From the NCBI GenBank assembly GCA_003663525.1, contig QMUF01000101.1:1-5978 (forward strand): DNA of 5,978 nt, given 5' to 3'. Made by a program: the position numbers and the translations under genes. The notes beneath the pieces are model-generated. The model was given only the letters and a program-made list of their open reading frames with translations. It had not been told where the DNA came from and searched no databases. Positions 5,725 through 5,978 of this stretch are shown here, piece after piece. Origin of the DNA: Thermococci archaeon. Its GTDB lineage: Archaea; Methanobacteriota_B; Thermococci; Thermococcales; Thermococcaceae. The stretch's first letter is position 1. Each line of letters begins with the position of its first letter.

Positions 5725-5978
5725 ATGAAGACAAGGCTCAGAGAAAAGTTTAGTTTTGATGCTGCACATGCTGTAGTAATTAATGGTGAACCTGAAGAAG
5801 TACATAGCCATACGTTCAAAGGAGAAGTTCTAATCGAAGGAAAAGTTAAAGAAGGCTATATAATGGATTTTCTGGAACTAAGAAAAATAATAGAAATGAC
5901 AATAGCACCATTGAAACATAAAAATCTCAACAGAATATTTAAAAATCCAACCACGGAAAACATAGCCCTGTGGATTGC
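5725..5978 (+). CDS. 6-pyruvoyl-tetrahydropterin synthase / QueD family protein (3' end outside window)
   Basis: The first 84 residues of a COG0720-type T-fold protein. Family members are zinc enzymes acting on 7,8-dihydroneopterin triphosphate in queuosine/archaeosine, biopterin or folate-type pathways. Zinc ligands are visible as H15 in FSFDAAHAV and H27 and H29 in VHSHTF. Further family marks are MDFLEL (47-52), LKHKNLN (63-69) and PTTEN (75-79), the last contributing the substrate-binding Glu. Departures from the QueD pattern are notable. No Cys occupies the CxxxHGH position (P23 stands there), HGH is HSH, and the usual Asp-His dyad (LDH) is K64-H65. Glu at 24 in ExxH spacing recalls the PTPS-III type, in which a Glu replaces the catalytic Cys. 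The start ATG 5725 has GGTGA (5716-5720) four bases ahead. Family membership is secure; the exact reaction is not, so no gene symbol is given. Confidence 0.88.
   Translation, partial: MKTRLREKFSFDAAHAVVINGEPEEVHSHTFKGEVLIEGKVKEGYIMDFLELRKIIEMTIAPLKHKNLNRIFKNPTTENIALWI

Noticed and set aside
5563..5811. 82-codon minus-strand ORF between metG and the pterin-family gene
   Set aside because: It overlaps the well-supported start of the pterin-family gene and the IS-like hairpin, has no family features, and its composition is unlike neighbouring proteins.

Overview
The window looks like a hyperthermophilic archaeon of the Thermococcales, most likely Pyrococcus. The base composition is moderately AT-rich, with purine-rich, Lys/Glu/Ile-heavy genes. 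Ribosome-binding sites match GGAGGTGAT, and start regions carry archaeal BRE/TATA-like elements. The methionyl-tRNA synthetase is of archaeal type: HAGH and KFSTS signatures, two zinc knuckles and a C-terminal OB-fold. The assignment rests on sequence character and remembered family features, not on a search.

Layout: (a) 1-303 holds the C-terminal 47 codons of a gene entering from the left, overlapped by ATGA with a 53-codon ORF. The two may be separate genes or one frameshifted gene. (b) 304-430 has no convincing gene but contains a 12-bp hairpin followed by six T, then a BRE/TATA-like element. (c) 431-1165 encodes a TSUP (TauE/SafE-type) membrane permease. (d) 1166-1284 is non-coding and contains three evenly spaced 6-bp half-sites, a candidate operator. 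(e) 1285-2439 and 2452-3297 form a tight two-gene operon. The first gene encodes an exported all-helical protein built of about four copies of an ~89-residue repeat. The second encodes a membrane-anchored regulator with a signal peptide, an extracellular beta-rich domain, one membrane segment and a cytoplasmic winged helix. (f) 3299-5482 on the minus strand is metG, ending one base from the operon's stop codon. (g) 5483-5724 is a divergent intergenic region with promoter elements and a hairpin resembling the right end of an IS200/IS605 (TnpB) element. (h) 5725 to the right edge is the start of a 6-pyruvoyl-tetrahydropterin-synthase/QueD-family gene with an unusual active site.

The most interesting unit is the 1285-3297 pair. 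It has the form of an outside-to-inside one-component signalling system: a secreted helical-repeat protein, and a transmembrane sensor that could act directly on DNA. The half-site cluster just upstream is a plausible target for autoregulation. The permease upstream could be part of the response or merely a neighbour. metG and the pterin-family gene are housekeeping or cofactor genes with no evident link to that pair.
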